Origin: Desulfuromonadaceae bacterium
GTDB lineage: Bacteria; Desulfobacterota; Desulfuromonadia; Desulfuromonadales; UBA2294
Reading direction: 5' to 3'
Length of the DNA stretch: 64,000 nt
NCBI GenBank assembly: GCA_024636225.1
Contig: JAGXHN010000011.1
Coordinates: 5,676-69,675 of the forward strand
Below the pieces are notes generated by a model. The model saw only the letters and a list, made by a program, of their open reading frames with translations. It had not been told where the DNA came from and did no database searches. A program made the position numbers and the translations under genes. This document shows positions 21,276-30,277 of this stretch, piece after piece. How positions within the stretch are numbered: the first letter of the stretch is position 1; every line of letters begins with the position of its first letter.

Positions 21276-21650
21276 TTAACTTTGCGTGATTTTTTCCGCC
21301 TTGACACTGGTCGTCATATTAATACTTCCATTCAATACAACCCCCTCTTCAACGACTAAAACAGGCGTTTCAAGCGTCCCTTCAATTTGTGCGGGACGGC
21401 GCAATTCAACCCTAGTCGTCGCCTTGATATTCCCTTTGAATCGACCACTGAGAATAAAGGTTCCAACTTCAATATCTCCTTCAACGTCAGCTGTTTCACC
21501 AACAATCAAAGTATCTCTTGAGTTAATTTCGCCCTTGAAAAACCCGTCAAGTCGAACAATCTCATCAAAGAAAAGTTTCCCTTCAAATTTACTCCCAGGT
21601 CCAAGAAACGCCTTGATTTCACTTTTTTCCAGGGGGGTCTCTTTACGCAT
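21276..21650 (-). CDS. Bactofilin (polymer-forming cytoskeletal protein)
   Basis: About 124 residues of short beta-helix repeats (TAFLGPGSKFEGKL-like start, then DGFFKGEINSRDTLIVGE, ADVEGDIEVGTFILSG, RFKGNIKATTRVELRR, AQIEGTLETPVLVVEEG). This is the DUF583 fold, which self-assembles into filaments without nucleotide. The short N-terminal tail and lack of membrane segment are normal. ATG at 21650 is preferred (AGGAAGG upstream); an in-frame start at 21686 is weaker. It directly follows parB, matching deltaproteobacteria in which bactofilins position the ParAB system. Confidence 0.92.
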   Translation of the reverse strand: MRKETPLEKSEIKAFLGPGSKFEGKLFFDEIVRLDGFFKGEINSRDTLIVGETADVEGDIEVGTFILSGRFKGNIKATTRVELRRPAQIEGTLETPVLVVEEGVVLNGSINMTTSVKAEKITQS

Positions 21651-21712
21651 CGGTTCTTTTCCTTCCTTTACTTTATAATGAAGCACTATTTATTTGAAAA
21701 AATTAACAATAT

Positions 21713-22564
21713 CTAACATATTCCGAGTCGCTCCAATAACCGGTCGAGATCTTCAGCTGCAAAATATGTGATCTCGATTTTCCCCCCCCGACCTTTGGGG
21801 CTGATTCGCACCTGGGTTCCAAGTGCCCTCTGCAGTTCTCCAGTCAGATGTTGCAGTTGCGGGTCGATACCCTTATTTTTCTTGTCACTCTTTACAACCC
21901 CTTCATTTTTACTGTTTTTCACCAAAGCCTCGGTCTCGCGAACAGAGAGACCTGCTTTAATAATCCGGGATTGGAGTTGCAGCATCTGCTTATCATCTTC
22001 GAGTGCGAGCAGTGCCCGAGCATGCCCCATACTCAACCTGCCAGCGACAACATCACCCTGTATCGCCTCGGGGAGACGCAACAGTCGCAGGGCGTTCGCT
22101 ATTGTTGACCGCTCCTTACCAACCCGTTTGGCGACCTCTTCCTGTGTCAGATCAAAACTCTTGATCAGGTATTGATAGGCGATCGCCTCCTCAATAGCGT
22201 TAAGATCCTCCCGCTGAATATTTTCAATCAAGGCAATTTCAAGAGCCCAATCCTCCGAGACATCCTGAATAACAACAGGAACCTCATGCAGACCGGCTTT
22301 CTGGGCAGCACGCCAGCGTCTTTCTCCGGCAATAATCTGGTAGTGATCCGCTACTTTACGGACAACGAGTGGCTGAATCACCCCTTTTTCACGAATGGAG
22401 GCTGCCAACTCCTGAAGCTTATCGTCATCAAAAGACTTGCGTGGCTGATTGCTGTGCGGGCGCAACTCTTCTATTGGACATTGAAAGAACTTATGATTTC
22501 TCTCCGGGGTGGCCGAATCGAGCAGGGCTCCTATCCCTTTACCGAGAGCAGGTCGTTTCGCCAT
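21713..22564 (-). CDS. parB: Chromosome-partitioning protein ParB
   Basis: A CTP-dependent DNA clamp that loads at parS and spreads. The N-terminal CTPase domain has the GERRWRA arginine patch preceded by IREKGVIQPLVV. The central helix-turn-helix contains LTQEEVAKRVGKERSTIANAL, and a C-terminal dimerisation part ends the protein. 283 residues. Its ATG follows the parA stop directly. Two matching parS sites lie about 3.5 kb away, next to mnmG. Confidence 0.97.
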   Translation of the reverse strand: MAKRPALGKGIGALLDSATPERNHKFFQCPIEELRPHSNQPRKSFDDDKLQELAASIREKGVIQPLVVRKVADHYQIIAGERRWRAAQKAGLHEVPVVIQDVSEDWALEIALIENIQREDLNAIEEAIAYQYLIKSFDLTQEEVAKRVGKERSTIANALRLLRLPEAIQGDVVAGRLSMGHARALLALEDDKQMLQLQSRIIKAGLSVRETEALVKNSKNEGVVKSDKKNKGIDPQLQHLTGELQRALGTQVRISPKGRGGKIEITYFAAEDLDRLLERLGIC

Positions 22565-23332
22565 CTATTCTATCCTCTGTTTGATTACTTCCTGGGCAAG
22601 CTCAAGATAAGCTTCAGCCCCACGCGATGCGATATCATACATCAACACCGGAAGTCCATGGCTCGGGGCTTCTGACAAACGAACATTTCTGGGAATCACG
22701 GTTTGAAACACTTTCCCTTTAAAATGGCTGCGAATCTCGTCGGCAACCTGGTGCGAGAGGTTATTACGGCCATCAAACATGGTCAATAATATCCCCAACA
22801 AGGATAAAGAAGGGTTAAGCTCGCGCTGAATCAATTGAATGGTCTTCATCAACTGAGCCATCCCCTCCATGGCGAAAAACTCGCATTGCAGCGGGATCAG
22901 AACTGAAGTTGCAGCCGTTAATGAATTCACAGTCAAAAGACCGAGAGAAGGGGGACAATCGATCAGAATATAATCATAATCAGACCGGACTGCCTCCAGC
23001 ACCAATTTGAGTTTATTTTCCCGAGAAAAGGCCGAAACCAGTTCAATCTCGGCACCGGTCAGATCTGTGTTTGCCGGGAGAATGTCGAGATGTGGCATCC
23101 GGGAAGGGATAATGACTTCACGCGCCTCTGCTTCGCCGAGCAGGGCATGATAGATCGTTAACGCGACATTTTGTTTATCAACACCGATGCCACTACAGGC
23201 ATTAGCCTGTGGATCCATATCGACCAAAAGTGTCTTCTTTTCGGCCACAGCCAGAGAGGCCGCCAGATTTACAGTAGTCGTTGTTTTACCAACACCACCC
23301 TTCTGGTTGGCGATTGCTATGATTTCAGCCAT
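22565..23332 (-). CDS. parA: Chromosome-partitioning ATPase ParA (Soj)
   Basis: A Walker-type ATPase that forms the nucleoid gradient used for origin segregation. The deviant Walker A motif KGGVGKTTT begins at residue 11, followed by the switch DMDPQANACSGIG and DYILIDCPPSLGLLT. 255 residues from the ATG at 23332, with GAGAGG six bases upstream; the longer frame starting at 23440 adds 36 residues not found in the family. It lacks the N-terminal helix-turn-helix of plasmid-type ParA, as expected for a chromosomal Soj. Confidence 0.96.
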   Translation of the reverse strand: MAEIIAIANQKGGVGKTTTTVNLAASLAVAEKKTLLVDMDPQANACSGIGVDKQNVALTIYHALLGEAEAREVIIPSRMPHLDILPANTDLTGAEIELVSAFSRENKLKLVLEAVRSDYDYILIDCPPSLGLLTVNSLTAATSVLIPLQCEFFAMEGMAQLMKTIQLIQRELNPSLSLLGILLTMFDGRNNLSHQVADEIRSHFKGKVFQTVIPRNVRLSEAPSHGLPVLMYDIASRGAEAYLELAQEVIKQRIE

Positions 23333-23450
23333 TTCCATCCTCTCATTCAGGTCTACCTCTGCGACCCGCAACACTAGCACAAACCGTTTATAGTGAAAAG
23401 GCAAAAAACTGTTTAATGGTACACGAAGGCAGAAGACCAATATATTCTAT

Positions 23451-24119
23451 TTACAGATCGACTTTTTGTGGTTTACGGGTAAAAAAAAGTAAAGAACGAC
23501 AGGCACCAGACTCGGGGAGGGTAAGAAAAACCTGCTGATTACAATATAAATCTTTTTCAGCCAACCATTCACCAATCTCAGCCAACTCCCGCCCCCCCTC
23601 AGGACCCTTCATGGCGACGATGCGCCCGTTCAGTTTCATATAGGGGAGCGCAAGTTCAAGCAGATCATGCAAGGAAGAAAAAGCGCGTGCAACAACCAAA
23701 TCGAACCCTTCAACAGCAACGGGAAATTTCGATAATTGTTCGATTCGTCCATGCCAGGGGGTAAAATTAGGCAATTTGAACCGCCGGACAATATGACGCT
23801 GAAAATCGATTTTTTTAGCAACAGCATCGACAGAGACAACCCGTAATTCCGGAGAAGCAATCTGTAACGGTATTCCAGGAAAACCACCTCCCGAGCCGAT
23901 ATCAAGCAGAGAAGCCGCTTCATCCAGATAGGGAAAAAGGGTTAACGAATCGACCAGATGTCTTTCAATTCCCTCTTCAGGATCTGTTATAGCCGTCAAA
24001 TTGTACGTCTTATTCCAGCGTAACAACTCCAGAAGAAAATCGACCTCTAGTTTTACAACAGCAGGATCAAGTTGAACACCAAGCAAAGCCAGCTGATTAC
24101 TCAATATCTTGACCAACAT
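23451..24119 (-). CDS. rsmG: 16S rRNA (guanine-527-N7)-methyltransferase
   Basis: Methylates G527 in the 530 loop of 16S rRNA; loss gives low-level streptomycin resistance in other bacteria. The Rossmann motif LLDIGSGGGFPGIPLQI, the conserved RWNKTYNLTAITDPEE and the later VVARAFSSL are all present. 222 residues. Four bases separate it from mnmG upstream, the classic gidA-gidB order. Confidence 0.95.
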   Translation of the reverse strand: MLVKILSNQLALLGVQLDPAVVKLEVDFLLELLRWNKTYNLTAITDPEEGIERHLVDSLTLFPYLDEAASLLDIGSGGGFPGIPLQIASPELRVVSVDAVAKKIDFQRHIVRRFKLPNFTPWHGRIEQLSKFPVAVEGFDLVVARAFSSLHDLLELALPYMKLNGRIVAMKGPEGGRELAEIGEWLAEKDLYCNQQVFLTLPESGACRSLLFFTRKPQKVDL

Positions 24120-24123
24120 CGAT

Positions 24124-25995
24124 TCAGCGCCTCACAAGAACAGAAAGAATAGCGATTGCCGCAGGAGTCACCCCTGGAATACGCGACGCTTGCCCTAACG
24201 TGCGAGGTTGTCCGCTCTCAAGTTTCTCCTGAACCTCCCTGGAGAGACCGGGCAGCTGCGCGAAAGTAAATCCGGTCGGGATCAAAACCTCCTCAAGCCG
24301 GCGGAAGCGCTCAACCTGTTCTTGTTGACGCTCGATATATCCGGCATATTTAACCGAGATCTCCAACTGTTCAAGAACCGTCAGATCCAATCCAGCCAAA
24401 ACAGGATCCAAAAAAAGAAGATCAGTGATTGCGTAATCGGGACGACGCAGCAACGCCTCGATTGTAGCTCCATTCTTCAGATCACCGAGATTGAGCTGGT
24501 TCAGGACTTGGGTATCTTTCGGGCTCACACGAACCCCCTCCAGCCGCTCACGTCCAACATTCAAAGCCTCAACCTTGAACTGATACCGCTGCCAACGCTC
24601 TTTTGTTAACAACCCAGTCTGCCACCCTATCTCACTGAGTCGCAAATCAGCATTATCCTCACGTAATAAAAGACGATATTCTGCCCGCGACGTAAACATC
24701 CGGTACGGTTCAACAGTCCCGCGAGTCACCAGATCATCGATCAACACGCCGATATACCCCTGATCACGACCAATAACCAAAGGTTGTTCCCCTTTAACCC
24801 GTCGTGCAGCATTAACCCCTGCCATCAAACCTTGTGCAGCAGCCTCCTCATACCCCGAAGTACCATTGATCTGGCCAGCATGAAACAGACCGCCAACCAC
24901 CTTGGTCTCCAGAGAAGGGTACAGTTGCAAAGGATCGACATAATCATATTCAATTGCATACCCAGGGCGCATTATTTCAACCGCTTCCAACCCCGGTATG
25001 GTACGCAAAAAAGCCAACTGCACATCAGGAGGGAGAGAAGTAGAGACGCCATTCGGGTAGATTTCGGCACTATACAACCCTTCAGGTTCCAGGAAAATCT
25101 GATGATTATCCCGATCCGGGAACCGAACCACCTTATCTTCTATCGACGGACAGTAGCGCGGGCCAACCCCCTCAATCACCCCACTATAAAGCGGTGAACG
25201 ATCGAGCCCCCCACGAATAATATCATGCGTCTTCTTGTTCGTATAAGTAATAAAACAAGGGACTTGCGGAGTTTTAATCGCTACCGTATCAAACGAAAAA
25301 GGGCGCGGATTTTCATCACCATACTGTGGTTCAAGTTGTGTAAAGTCGATACTTGACCGGTTCAATCGCGCCGGAGTACCGGTTTTTAATCGACCAACAT
25401 GCAACCCAAGTTCTCGCAACTGATCTGACAACCCCTCAGAGGAAGGTTCTCCCGCTCGCCCCCCGGAAAAATGATTCAACCCGACATGGATCAGACCACG
25501 CATAAATGTACCAGTCGTCAAAACAACCGTCAGACCAGAATAAACAATTCCTTCGCGCGTCTCAACCCCCACAACCCTGCCACCAGTCACAACCAACCGT
25601 GAGACCGAACCCTGCTTCAGATCCAGACCTTGTTGATTTTCAACAACCCCCTTCATTCGCTCGGAATAGCGCATGCGGTCCGCCTGGGCGCGTGACGCTC
25701 GAACCGCTGGTCCTTTTCGGGTATTCAATACTCGAAACTGAATCCCCGTAGCATCAATATTTCGCCCCATCTCACCACCCAGGGCATCAATTTCCCGCAC
25801 CAGATGACCCTTGGCAAGCCCGCCAATCGCTGGATTACAGGACATCTGAGCGACAGTATCCAACCCCAACGAAAGAAGAAGAGTAGTACAGCCGATTCGT
25901 GACGCCGCCAAAGCCGCCTCGCAACCAGCATGACCGGCTCCAACCACTATAACATCATATTTTTTCCCATAATCTACCATCAAAACAGACCCCAT
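24124..25995 (-). CDS. mnmG: tRNA uridine-34 carboxymethylaminomethyl modification enzyme, FAD subunit
   Basis: Works with MnmE to install the cmnm5 group on wobble uridine of several tRNAs. The FAD-binding [16 protein letters not shown] and the signatures [19 protein letters not shown] and [11 protein letters not shown] are present, with [16 protein letters not shown] in the second half. 623 residues, normal. The ATG at 25995 uses GTGGAA as its Shine-Dalgarno, which is itself part of a parS site (25999-26014). A second in-frame ATG at 25980 is possible. Confidence 0.96.
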   Translation of the reverse strand: MGSVLMVDYGKKYDVIVVGAGHAGCEAALAASRIGCTTLLLSLGLDTVAQMSCNPAIGGLAKGHLVREIDALGGEMGRNIDATGIQFRVLNTRKGPAVRASRAQADRMRYSERMKGVVENQQGLDLKQGSVSRLVVTGGRVVGVETREGIVYSGLTVVLTTGTFMRGLIHVGLNHFSGGRAGEPSSEGLSDQLRELGLHVGRLKTGTPARLNRSSIDFTQLEPQYGDENPRPFSFDTVAIKTPQVPCFITYTNKKTHDIIRGGLDRSPLYSGVIEGVGPRYCPSIEDKVVRFPDRDNHQIFLEPEGLYSAEIYPNGVSTSLPPDVQLAFLRTIPGLEAVEIMRPGYAIEYDYVDPLQLYPSLETKVVGGLFHAGQINGTSGYEEAAAQGLMAGVNAARRVKGEQPLVIGRDQGYIGVLIDDLVTRGTVEPYRMFTSRAEYRLLLREDNADLRLSEIGWQTGLLTKERWQRYQFKVEALNVGRERLEGVRVSPKDTQVLNQLNLGDLKNGATIEALLRRPDYAITDLLFLDPVLAGLDLTVLEQLEISVKYAGYIERQQEQVERFRRLEEVLIPTGFTFAQLPGLSREVQEKLESGQPRTLGQASRIPGVTPAAIAILSVLVRR

Positions 25996-25998
25996 TAA

Positions 25999-26014
25999 TG
26001 TTCCACGTGAAACA
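25999..26014. promoter_or_regulatory. parS site 1
   Basis: TGTTCCACGTGAAACA matches the ParB-binding consensus TGTTNCACGTGAAACA at every position. It ends 4 bases from the mnmG start codon, so on the mnmG strand it supplies the ribosome-binding region. It is about 3.5 kb from parAB and 4 kb from the origin boxes, in the range typical of bacterial centromere sites. Confidence 0.95.
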
Positions 26015-26036
26015 GCGTTAACACAAACAACAGTAA

Positions 26037-26052
26037 GGTTCCACGTGGAACA
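26037..26052. promoter_or_regulatory. parS site 2
   Basis: GGTTCCACGTGGAACA contains the perfect 14-bp palindrome GTTCCACGTGGAAC. It differs from the standard consensus by a second G in the right arm and by its first base, yet keeps the invariant CACGTG core. Centre-to-centre distance from site 1 is 38 bp. It ends one base before the mnmE stop codon. Confidence 0.85.
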
Positions 26053-26053
26053 A

Positions 26054-27415
26054 CTATTTACCTATGCAGAACTTAGAGAAAATCCGATCTAGAACCTCAT
26101 CTGGTGTTGTTTCACCCGTAATCTCTCCCATGGCTGACAATGCGTCCCTTAGCTCTAAGGCTAAAAACTCAGGAGATAAACTGTCAACAGAAAGCAAAAA
26201 ACGATCAAGCGCCTCACGGGATTGTAATAACGCCTCACGGTGGCGACGATCAGAAACTGTTATCGACTCGGAAACCTCTCCATTTGCACTGAATTGTTTA
26301 AGAAGAAGCTTGTGCAATAGATCAAAACCGTCGTGAGTCTTGGCCGAAAGAGAAATAGAATCGAGTTTTGTGAACTTTTCAGGGAGAGGGGTAAAACCAC
26401 GATCAGATTTATTAATAACCAAAAGAGGTTTTTTTTCAACACAAGCATCGAGGGCGAGATCATCATCGGAGGTTATTGGTTGGCTTCCATCAACAACCAG
26501 TAAAACAATATCCGCAGTTTTGCATTTTTCACGAGCCCGACGAACGCCCTCCATTTCGACAACATCGTCTACATCGCGAACACCGGCAGTATCAATAAGT
26601 CTGATCGGAATACCGTCGAGAACAAGATTTTCCTCGATCGTATCACGAGTGGTGCCGGGGATTTCAGTTACAATAGCTCGTGCCTCACCGAGAAGAGCGT
26701 TCAAAAGGGAGCTTTTCCCAACATTTGGGCGGCCCAAAATTAAAACCGTAGCCCCCTCACGTAAAACGCGTCCCTGGTCAAAAGTCTGGAGCAAAAGACT
26801 GATTTTTTGAATAATATCTGAAACAGTTGTGTGAATAGCAAAAATTGCTGGTGGATCAATATCTTCATCCGGAAAATCGACGTGTGCCTCGACCAGAGCC
26901 AACACCTCGACCAGTTGATCCCGGAAAAAATAGATCTGTTTAGAAAGAGCCCCCTCCAATTGACGTAAGGCGATCTGAGACGCAGCGTCTGAACGGGAAC
27001 GAATAACATCAATTACCGCTTCAGCCTGAGAAAGATCTATCCGGCCATTTCTAAAAGCACGGAGGGTAAATTCGCCTGGTTTTGCCAAAACAAGACCATC
27101 ATCAAGAAAATGATCCAGAATTTTAGACACAATCAATCGACCACCGTGACAGTGAATTTCAACGACATCCTCACCGGTGTATGATTTTGGGCCTGGCATA
27201 TAGACAGCCATCACCTCATCAACCAGACGGCCATCCGGAGAACGAAGATAACCGTGATAGAGTCGATGTGAACAAGGTTTATCAAAAGGGGTGGTCGGAG
27301 TAAAAAAACGCAATAATGAAGGGAGAGACAAAGGACCGGAGAGGCGGACTATAGCTATCCCTCCCTCTCCGGTTGCTGTGGCTGTGGCTACAATGGTCTT
27401 GTCGTTGTTAATCAC
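26054..27415 (-). CDS. mnmE: tRNA modification GTPase MnmE
   Basis: Partner of MnmG. The N-terminal folate-binding domain begins [20 protein letters not shown]. The G domain carries G1 GRPNVGKSS (228-236), the DTAGVRD switch and the NKSD base-specificity motif. The C-terminal CIGK contains the catalytic cysteine at the family's fixed position. 453 residues. The start codon is GTG. The gene usually found between yidC and mnmE (jag/khpB) is absent; only 52 bases separate the two genes. Confidence 0.96.
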   Translation of the reverse strand: MINNDKTIVATATATGEGGIAIVRLSGPLSLPSLLRFFTPTTPFDKPCSHRLYHGYLRSPDGRLVDEVMAVYMPGPKSYTGEDVVEIHCHGGRLIVSKILDHFLDDGLVLAKPGEFTLRAFRNGRIDLSQAEAVIDVIRSRSDAASQIALRQLEGALSKQIYFFRDQLVEVLALVEAHVDFPDEDIDPPAIFAIHTTVSDIIQKISLLLQTFDQGRVLREGATVLILGRPNVGKSSLLNALLGEARAIVTEIPGTTRDTIEENLVLDGIPIRLIDTAGVRDVDDVVEMEGVRRAREKCKTADIVLLVVDGSQPITSDDDLALDACVEKKPLLVINKSDRGFTPLPEKFTKLDSISLSAKTHDGFDLLHKLLLKQFSANGEVSESITVSDRRHREALLQSREALDRFLLSVDSLSPEFLALELRDALSAMGEITGETTPDEVLDRIFSKFCIGK

Positions 27416-27467
27416 GAGGAAATACCTGGCCCCTTTATATTTGGTTTCAGGGTTTAAATATACTCTA

Positions 27468-29108
27468 TCAAGACATTGTGCGATGAATATAGTACTGCTG
27501 AACGATCGTCAAAACGTTGTTAATGAGCCAGTAAATAACTAAGCCGGAAGGGAAACCGAGAAAGAGAAAGGTAAAAACAACCGGCATCCAAAGCATCATC
27601 TTCGCCATGTTTGGATCTCCGGCTGTGGGAGTCATTTTCTGTTGCAGAAACATGGTGAAGCCCATAATTAAAGGGAGGGGACCAAGAGCGAAACCGAGGC
27701 CCAAGGCATCACTGAACAGGGTATCAGCAGCAGACAGGTCAGTTATCCAGAACATAAACGGAGCGTGACGCAATTCAATTGCCTGGTAGAGTGATTTGTA
27801 AAGTGCGAAAAAAACCGGGATCTGTATAATCATCGGGAGGCAACCGCCCATCGGGTTGACACGATGTTCTTTGTAAAGCGCCATCGTCTCCTGACCCTGA
27901 CGTGCACGATCATTTTTAAATCGCTCTTTTATCTTGTCCATTTCTGGCTTAAGCTTCTGCATCGACTTCATAGAAGCGTAACTTTTGTGAGTTAAGGGCC
28001 AGAAGATTAGTTTGATAATCACGGTCAAAAGAATAATAGCAACACCATAATTCCCAAAAATACTGTAAAAATAATTTAAAACAGTCATCAATGGGCTGGC
28101 AATTGGATCAAAAAAACCGTAATTAATCGCCTTGGCAAGGTTGTGACCGACGGTCTCGAGCACAGCTTTATCCCGCGGCCCAAAATAACTTAAAAAAGAG
28201 TAGGTGAAAGAACTACCAGAATCGAGGGAGAGAGACGGGGTTGATATTGTATTTTCTATCAAACCGGAAACGTTCTGAACGCGGATATCAGCAAAAGGAT
28301 CAAGCGGAACCAGAGCCGACATAAAATATTTATTTTCAAAACCGGTCCAGACGGCATTATTACCGTAAACGGGTTTCATATCTTTTATATCATCAACTTC
28401 AACCTGTTCAATTGAATCATCTATATAGGTAGCCGTCCCGGCAAAAACCATACTCTCTTTTGGTTTATCTTCTTCTGTCCACTTTTGAACAAGTGAGAGC
28501 TCCAGTTCTCCCTGCAACGAGTTCATCCCCTTGTTTTCAATCTTTACATCGAGACCTATAGAATAACTCGACGAATCGAGTATAAAAGTTTTTTCGACAA
28601 CCAGTCCCTGTGGTGTCGTGTAATTAAAAACTAGCCGCTGCTGATCCTGCCCGCGCAAATGGTAATTTGTCGATTCATTGACAAAAGTGTAAATAGCCTC
28701 TGAATTCAAAGAAAAACCGTTGTGACCCTGCAGGCGCAAAGTTGCAGAATCCGGTCTCTCGACATTTACGACTGAAACCAGAAGAGAGGGATCGTCAGCC
28801 GCAACAGAGTAATTTTTCAACTTGAATGATTTTAAACGAGCTCCGACATTAGAAAAAACAGCAGAATAAAGGTCTGTCTCGACAAAAATATCCTGAGCAG
28901 CAACTGAATCTCTGGTCTTCTCCCAACCCTTTTTCACTATATCAGGAGTCGATGGCACGCTCGCTTTGGTCTCAATAACTCCAGGTTGATCAACCGTAAC
29001 CAATCCTGTTTCCAGCTCGGCGGGAGTCTGAAAAAAAGTCATAAACAGAAAATAGACACCCAACATTAAAAAAATGGCGAAAACAAGATTTTTATTATTA
29101 CTATCCAT
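27468..29108 (-). CDS. yidC: Membrane protein insertase YidC
   Basis: Inserts and folds inner-membrane proteins, alone or with SecYEG. 546 residues: N-terminal membrane anchor (about residues 9-26), a large periplasmic beta-domain of about 290 residues typical of Gram-negative YidC, then the conserved five-helix core from about residue 350. The core includes NYGVAIILLTVIIKLIFWPL, the cytoplasmic coiled-coil hairpin and QIPVFFALYKSL. It continues the operon rpmH-rnpA-yidD-yidC. Confidence 0.96.
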   Translation of the reverse strand: MDSNNKNLVFAIFLMLGVYFLFMTFFQTPAELETGLVTVDQPGVIETKASVPSTPDIVKKGWEKTRDSVAAQDIFVETDLYSAVFSNVGARLKSFKLKNYSVAADDPSLLVSVVNVERPDSATLRLQGHNGFSLNSEAIYTFVNESTNYHLRGQDQQRLVFNYTTPQGLVVEKTFILDSSSYSIGLDVKIENKGMNSLQGELELSLVQKWTEEDKPKESMVFAGTATYIDDSIEQVEVDDIKDMKPVYGNNAVWTGFENKYFMSALVPLDPFADIRVQNVSGLIENTISTPSLSLDSGSSFTYSFLSYFGPRDKAVLETVGHNLAKAINYGFFDPIASPLMTVLNYFYSIFGNYGVAIILLTVIIKLIFWPLTHKSYASMKSMQKLKPEMDKIKERFKNDRARQGQETMALYKEHRVNPMGGCLPMIIQIPVFFALYKSLYQAIELRHAPFMFWITDLSAADTLFSDALGLGFALGPLPLIMGFTMFLQQKMTPTAGDPNMAKMMLWMPVVFTFLFLGFPSGLVIYWLINNVLTIVQQYYIHRTMS

Positions 29109-29142
29109 GTGAAACTCCAGTTTTTAAACAGAAACGATAATA

Positions 29143-29352
29143 TTAAACAGGGTCATATCCGCCAGGATGCCAAGGGTGACAACGAATAATCCGACGTAAT
29201 GAAAGATAAAATCCTTTTACAAGGCCATGCTTTTCAACCGCCTGAAGTGTATAAGTTGAACAAGATGGATAAAAACGGCAGGAGGGCCCTTTTAATGGAG
29301 AAATAAATCGTTGGTAGAAAACGATAATGGCCACAACGAAAGATTTAATCAT
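29143..29352 (-). CDS. yidD: Membrane protein insertion efficiency factor YidD
   Basis: 69 residues with the family signature [22 protein letters not shown] and the C-terminal [12 protein letters not shown]. An amphipathic inner-membrane-associated protein that assists YidC. The ATG overlaps the rnpA stop codon (ATGA), indicating coupling. Confidence 0.95.
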   Translation of the reverse strand: MIKSFVVAIIVFYQRFISPLKGPSCRFYPSCSTYTLQAVEKHGLVKGFYLSLRRIIRCHPWHPGGYDPV

Positions 29353-29717
29353 CTATCAATGGAACCTTTTGAATAGAAAACAGGGAGAGACTTAATTTCT
29401 CGCTGAATATCTGTGAAAGAGAGTTTTTCAGCTCCCCGTAAACCGATAATGGATATATCAGTAGTGACTGGCAGATAATTATATTCACACCTGAAAAATT
29501 CTCGGAGGTACCGCTTTATTCGATTTCGAACAACGGCACCTCCGATTTTTCGTGTAACAGTTATGCCAAGACGTGTCGGACCAGATGATTTGTTGTATAA
29601 CAGAATCAAAAAGTGCGGACATCTGTAAAGATGCCCGTATTCTTTTATAGTCAAAAAATCCCGACGCTGCTTTATTCTGTGTTCTGCCGGAAAAAAATAC
29701 CGAGTTTTTACTGGCAA
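29349..29717 (-). CDS. rnpA: Ribonuclease P protein component
   Basis: Binds the RNase P RNA for tRNA 5'-end maturation. The RNR motif region reads [18 protein letters not shown], with the N-terminal RIKQRRDF and [10 protein letters not shown] strands. 122 residues. The start is TTG at 29717, since no ATG lies ahead of the conserved N-terminus. Eleven bases after rpmH, as in most bacteria. Confidence 0.94.
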   Translation of the reverse strand: MPVKTRYFFPAEHRIKQRRDFLTIKEYGHLYRCPHFLILLYNKSSGPTRLGITVTRKIGGAVVRNRIKRYLREFFRCEYNYLPVTTDISIIGLRGAEKLSFTDIQREIKSLPVFYSKGSIDR

Positions 29718-29727
29718 AAGATAAACT

Positions 29728-29880
29728 CTATTTGGTGGTAATTGTAGAAGCTAAACTTTTTCTGCCGCGGGCACGACGACGTTTTATTACAGCTCTGCCG
29801 GTTGTCGTCTGCATCCTTTTTCTAAAACCATGAGTTCTTTTACGTTTAATGCGGCTCGGCTGGTAAGTACGTTTCGACAT
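29728..29880 (-). CDS. rpmH: Ribosomal protein L34
   Basis: 50 residues: [20 protein letters not shown], then [20 protein letters not shown] and KSLAST, the standard L34 sequence with a short C-terminal extension (TITTK) beyond the usual 44-46. Very basic. ATG at 29880 with AAAGGAG 10 bases upstream. First gene of the leftward operon next to the origin. Confidence 0.97.
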   Translation of the reverse strand: MSKRTYQPSRIKRKRTHGFRKRMQTTTGRAVIKRRRARGRKSLASTITTK

Positions 29881-29924
29881 AACTATATTTCTCCTTTTAT
29901 TTAGCTAAATTATTTTTTAGGGTT

Positions 29925-29953
29925 AGCATATAATCCAATGTTCCCACTCACAA
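29925..29953 (-). promoter_or_regulatory. Putative promoter of the rpmH operon
   Basis: On the minus strand TTGTGA (29948-29953) and TATGCT (29925-29930) are spaced by 17 bases, about 45 bases upstream of rpmH. A perfect 12-bp palindrome ATTTAGCTAAAT at 29899-29910 lies in the leader. Confidence 0.5.
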
Positions 29954-30277
29954 TATTCAAGGGAGTATGAACAGGTGTAAAAGACATTACTAAGCATTTT
30001 TTTTAAATCATGTCAATAAATTTAAATAAAAAAATTAATGGTGGCAGTGATTTAAACAGCAGAAAACGCGAAGTTTGAATTTAAAAATAACTTGCAAAAA
30101 AAAAAGGCATTTGTTAGCTTCAAGAGGCTAAATCAGAAGATATTTTTTATTATGAAGGTCTGGTTAATTCCAATACATCTTATCTTTTAATATTTATCCA
30201 CAGCTGTTAAAAAACTTGTGGATAATTCTTGATCCACACTTGGTATTCTCATTTTAAAAAAAAAGAGATCGCCAAAA
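29954..30277. other. Origin of replication, left part (rpmH-dnaA intergenic region)
   Basis: A very AT-rich stretch with long A and T runs, notably 29990-30130, which would suit a DNA-unwinding element. Near dnaA are two perfect DnaA boxes facing each other, TTATCCACA at 30194-30202 (plus) and its complement at 30217-30225 (minus). A one-mismatch box TGATCCACA is at 30230-30238. Leftward rpmH and rightward dnaA diverge from it. The dnaA promoter must also lie here but I could not place it confidently in such AT-rich sequence. Confidence 0.88.
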
